Source: Actinomycetales bacterium
GTDB taxonomy: Bacteria; Actinomycetota; Actinomycetes; Mycobacteriales; Mycobacteriaceae
DNA: 8,871 bases
Direction: 5' to 3'
Assembly: GCA_012838715.1 (NCBI GenBank)
Contig: DUOR01000364.1
Span: 1-8,871, forward strand
The position numbers were made by a program, and so were the translations under genes. Shown here one piece after another: positions 6,617-8,871 of this stretch. Under the pieces are notes generated by a model. It saw only the letters and a program-made list of their open reading frames with translations, did no database searches and was not told where the DNA came from. How positions within the stretch are numbered: position 1 is the stretch's first letter; the number at the start of each line of letters is the position of its first letter.

Positions 6617-8734
6617 ATGAACACCCCGCAGCGCGACCTCAGCCCCCCGCCGCCCGTCAGTACCGTCGGCCTGCCCAAGGCCCGGGCCGGAGCCGGCGCC
6701 GGCTGGCGCATCGACGGCTACGCGACCCCCGCCGACGAGCCCATCGACCGCGAAGTCCTGGACAACCCCGCCCCCAGCGTCGGCGCGATGGTGCTGCGCC
6801 GCGCGGCCGCGACCCCCGACCGCACCGCCTGGCGCCACCGCGACGCCAACGACGAGTGGGTCGACGTCAGCTGGCGCCAGTTCCAGGGCATCGTCGAGGA
6901 GCACTCGGCGGGCCTGCTCGCCGCAGGACTGGGCAGGGGCGACGCCGCCGCGCTCATCGCCGGCACCAGCATGGACTGGGTCAACTCCGACATGGCGCTG
7001 ATGGCCGTCGGCGTGAACTCGGTGGCCATCTACCCCACGTCGGTGCCCGGGGACATCGAGTTCATCATCAACGACTCGGAATCCCGCATGGTCATCGCCG
7101 AGGACGGCAGCCAGGTGGCGAAGCTGCTGAAGATCCGCGACTCGATCCCCAAGGTCGAGCACGTCTACGTCATCGATCCCTCCTGGTCCGCGCAGACCCA
7201 GGCGGTCACCGCCCCGCAGGGCTGCTCCGAGGAGGAGATCCTCGAATGGGTCTCCCCGCTGTCGGAGCTGATGGCGCAGGGCCGCGAGCTGCTCCGCCAC
7301 GACGAGCACGTCGTGCGCCGCGCCATCGACGAGATCACCCCGGACACCATCGCGACCTTCCAGTACACCTCCGGCACCACGGGCAAGCCGAAGGGCGCGA
7401 TCGTCACGCACGGCGCGTGGATGAACAACGTCGCCTCCGTGACGGCGACGCCGAACCTCTACGAGAACGACGTCCACTTCCTGTGGCTGCCGCTCGCCCA
7501 CCTCATGGGCCGATTCCTGCTCTACGTGTCCATCAACACCGGCATCACGACGGCGATTGACGGGCGCATCGAGAAGATCGTGGACAACCTGCAGGACGTG
7601 AAGCCCACCGTGATGGGTGGCGCGCCACGCATCTTCGAGAAGGCGTACTCCGCCATCCACGCCCAGTTCGAGGGCAACGGAGTGAAGGCGAAGCTGGGCA
7701 AGGTCAGCATGCGCCTGGCCATGGAGGCCACGGAGCTGCGCCTGGCCGGCAAGGAGGTGCCGGGCTGGCTGAAGTTCCGCCTCGGCATCGCCGACAAGGT
7801 CGTGCTGTCGAAGATCCGCGCGGCGCTGGGCGGCAACGTGCGCATGCTCATTTCCGGTTCGGCGCCGATCAACCAGGACATCACCAAGTGGTACCTGTCG
7901 GTGGGCATGCCCATCGCGGAGGGCTTCGGCCTCACCGAGGGCTGCATCACGCACCTCACCCGCCTGGACGCCTACCGCATCGGCACCATCGGCTGGCCCT
8001 TCCCGGGCGTCGAGGACAAGATCGCCGAGGACGGGGAGCTGCTGCTCAAGAGCTCCTGGAACATGAACGGCTACCACAACCGCGAGGAGGCGACGCAGGA
8101 GTCACTGCCCGGCGATGGCTTCCTGCGCACCGGTGACATCGCCCGCAAGGACGAGCGCGGCTTCGTCTACATCACGGACCGCAAGAAGTCGCTGTTCAAG
8201 TCCTCCAACGGCAAGTACATCGCGCCGGCCGCCATCGAGTCCGAGTTCAAGGGCCTCTGCCCCATCGCCATGGAGCTGGTGACCTACGGCGAGGGCAAGA
8301 AGTTCATGGTCGGCATGGTCGTGCTCGAGGAGAAGGCCACCCGCGAGTGGTGCGAGCGCAACGGCGGCGCGCCGGAGGACTTCGCCGAGATGACCCGCGA
8401 CCCCCGCGTCGTGTCGTTCGTGCAGGCGTCGCTCGGCCGCCTCAACGAGGGCCTCAACTCGTGGGAGCAGGTCAAGCGCTTCCGCATCCTGGACCGTGAG
8501 CTCACGGTGGAGTCGGACGAGCTGACCCCCAGCCTGAAGCTGCGCCGCAAGCACGTCCACGACAAGATGAAGGACAAGTTCGAGGAGCTGTACCAGGATC
8601 CGCTGCCGAAGGGCTGCTACGACTCCGCCGGCGTCAAGTGGGTCAGCTTCGAGCAGCAGGCGCTGCACGATCACCCGGTTCTCGCCGAGGGCGAGGACTT
8701 CCCGCTGCCGCCCCGCCCCCGCGGTCGGCACTAG
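6617..8734 (+). CDS. Long-chain acyl-CoA synthetase (AMP-forming, FadD15/ACSL-like)
   Basis: A 705-residue member of the adenylate-forming superfamily that activates fatty acids to acyl-CoA via acyl-AMP. Motifs: P-loop YTSGTTGKPKG (250-260), WLPLAHLMGR (about 289-298), the YGxTE-type motif GFGLTEG (436-442, Glu441), RTGD with the ribose-binding Asp507, the hinge motif ITDRKK (519-524) and SNGKYIAP shortly after. The C-terminal TPSLKLRRK (637-645) is the long-chain form of the A10 region, with Lys641 the probable adenylation lysine. It is long: mycobacterial FadD15-type enzymes are about 600 aa. The excess lies mainly before the P-loop, including a Pro/Ala/Gly-rich N-terminus (about 1-45) and a helical stretch around 190-240. 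No signal peptide or membrane helix is evident. The ATG follows a purine-rich GAGAAAGAGAGA leader rather than a strong Shine-Dalgarno. It is divergent from the carboxylase operon, with a CRP/GlxR-like site 46 nt upstream. Chain length cannot be told from sequence. Confidence 0.93.
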   Translation: MNTPQRDLSPPPPVSTVGLPKARAGAGAGWRIDGYATPADEPIDREVLDNPAPSVGAMVLRRAAATPDRTAWRHRDANDEWVDVSWRQFQGIVEEHSAGLLAAGLGRGDAAALIAGTSMDWVNSDMALMAVGVNSVAIYPTSVPGDIEFIINDSESRMVIAEDGSQVAKLLKIRDSIPKVEHVYVIDPSWSAQTQAVTAPQGCSEEEILEWVSPLSELMAQGRELLRHDEHVVRRAIDEITPDTIATFQYTSGTTGKPKGAIVTHGAWMNNVASVTATPNLYENDVHFLWLPLAHLMGRFLLYVSINTGITTAIDGRIEKIVDNLQDVKPTVMGGAPRIFEKAYSAIHAQFEGNGVKAKLGKVSMRLAMEATELRLAGKEVPGWLKFRLGIADKVVLSKIRAALGGNVRMLISGSAPINQDITKWYLSVGMPIAEGFGLTEGCITHLTRLDAYRIGTIGWPFPGVEDKIAEDGELLLKSSWNMNGYHNREEATQESLPGDGFLRTGDIARKDERGFVYITDRKKSLFKSSNGKYIAPAAIESEFKGLCPIAMELVTYGEGKKFMVGMVVLEEKATREWCERNGGAPEDFAEMTRDPRVVSFVQASLGRLNEGLNSWEQVKRFRILDRELTVESDELTPSLKLRRKHVHDKMKDKFEELYQDPLPKGCYDSAGVKWVSFEQQALHDHPVLAEGEDFPLPPRPRGRH

Positions 8735-8745
8735 CGGAGGTCGAC

Positions 8746-8761
8746 GCCGGCTGAGGCCGGC
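8746..8761 (+). terminator. Possible hairpin terminator after the synthetase gene
   Basis: GCCGGC, loop TGAG, GCCGGC forms a 6-bp stem starting 12 nt after the TAG stop at 8732-8734. There is no following T-tract. Actinobacterial terminators often lack one, but random G+C-rich sequence also gives such stems. Confidence 0.3.
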
Positions 8762-8771
8762 CCTACCGGAA

Positions 8772-8801
8772 GCCGCCGGTGCTAGCGGGGGCCGCCGGTG
8801 C
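8772..8801. repeat. Direct repeat of 11 bp
   Basis: GCCGCCGGTGC occurs at 8772-8782 and again at 8791-8801, 19 nt apart start to start. No further copy was seen in the visible sequence. Confidence 0.5.
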
Positions 8802-8871
8802 GGTGGCCTCCCGCGGCGGCTGCCCGGGGCGGTCGCGCCGCCCGCGAGTGAGTGGGCGATGGCCCGCCACC

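Larger units (their letters stand above)
8735..8871. other. Region downstream of synthetase gene; no gene supported
   Basis: The 137 nt after the stop contain a GCCGGC/GCCGGC hairpin (8746-8761) and a direct repeat (8772-8801). On the minus strand, open frames run in from the window edge, for example to a TAG at 8765-8763 or at 8784-8782. One of them could be the end of a convergent gene, but 30-35 codons of G+C-rich sequence cannot decide this. Confidence 0.5.

Noticed and set aside
6258..6711. Small minus-strand open frames in the intergenic region (141, 113 and 76 codons)
   Set aside because: Arg/Gly/Ser-rich translations produced by the tandem repeat; they run across the operator copy or into the synthetase gene, and no ribosome site or family is recognisable.
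6596..8077. Minus-strand open frame of 493 codons antisense to the acyl-CoA synthetase
   Set aside because: No domain and biased composition; the opposite strand carries all synthetase motifs in order.

Overview
The window is visibly very G+C-rich and densely coding. It uses GTG and ATG starts, AAGGAG-type ribosome sites and TANNNT-type promoter elements, and it carries CRP/GlxR-like operators. Together with gene content and order, this points to a high-G+C actinobacterium, most likely of the Mycobacteriales (Corynebacterium, Dietzia, Rhodococcus or Mycobacterium-like). The genus cannot be fixed from this sequence alone.

Layout. Positions 1-6072 hold five genes on the minus strand. In transcription order they are an acyl-CoA carboxylase beta subunit (accD1, 6072-4444), a biotin carboxylase/biotin-carrier alpha subunit (accA1, 4413-2332), an acyl-CoA dehydrogenase (2278-1118), a MaoC-type hydratase (1026-496) and a CitE-family CoA-ester lyase (499 to beyond base 1, truncated by the window edge). 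The first three gaps are 30, 53 and 91 nt, and the last two genes overlap by 4 nt (ATGA), so this reads as one operon. From memory, gene order and families match the M. tuberculosis block Rv2502c-Rv2498c (accD1-accA1-fadE19-maoC-citE), which is assigned to leucine catabolism.

A 544-nt intergenic region (6073-6616) separates the operon from a divergent plus-strand gene (6617-8734) for a long-chain acyl-CoA synthetase. It contains a good promoter for the operon, two copies of a 16-bp near-palindrome 153 bp apart, two CRP/GlxR-like sites (one filling the operon promoter spacer, one just upstream of the synthetase) and a C-rich stretch with a 12-bp tandem repeat. The last 137 nt (8735-8871) hold hairpins and a direct repeat but no gene that I can support.

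How the genes work together (inference from family knowledge): the dehydrogenase makes an alpha,beta-unsaturated branched acyl-CoA. The AccA1-AccD1 carboxylase converts 3-methylcrotonyl-CoA to 3-methylglutaconyl-CoA. The MaoC hydratase adds water, probably giving the (R)-3-hydroxyacyl-CoA, and the CitE-type lyase cleaves it to acetyl-CoA and acetoacetate. This would be the actinobacterial (R)-HMG-CoA variant of leucine breakdown rather than the crotonase/HMG-CoA-lyase route. The synthetase supplies acyl-CoAs and may share regulation through the common intergenic region. No mobile element, CRISPR array, tRNA or rRNA was seen. The most noteworthy new material is the regulatory architecture of the intergenic region, not a new protein system.
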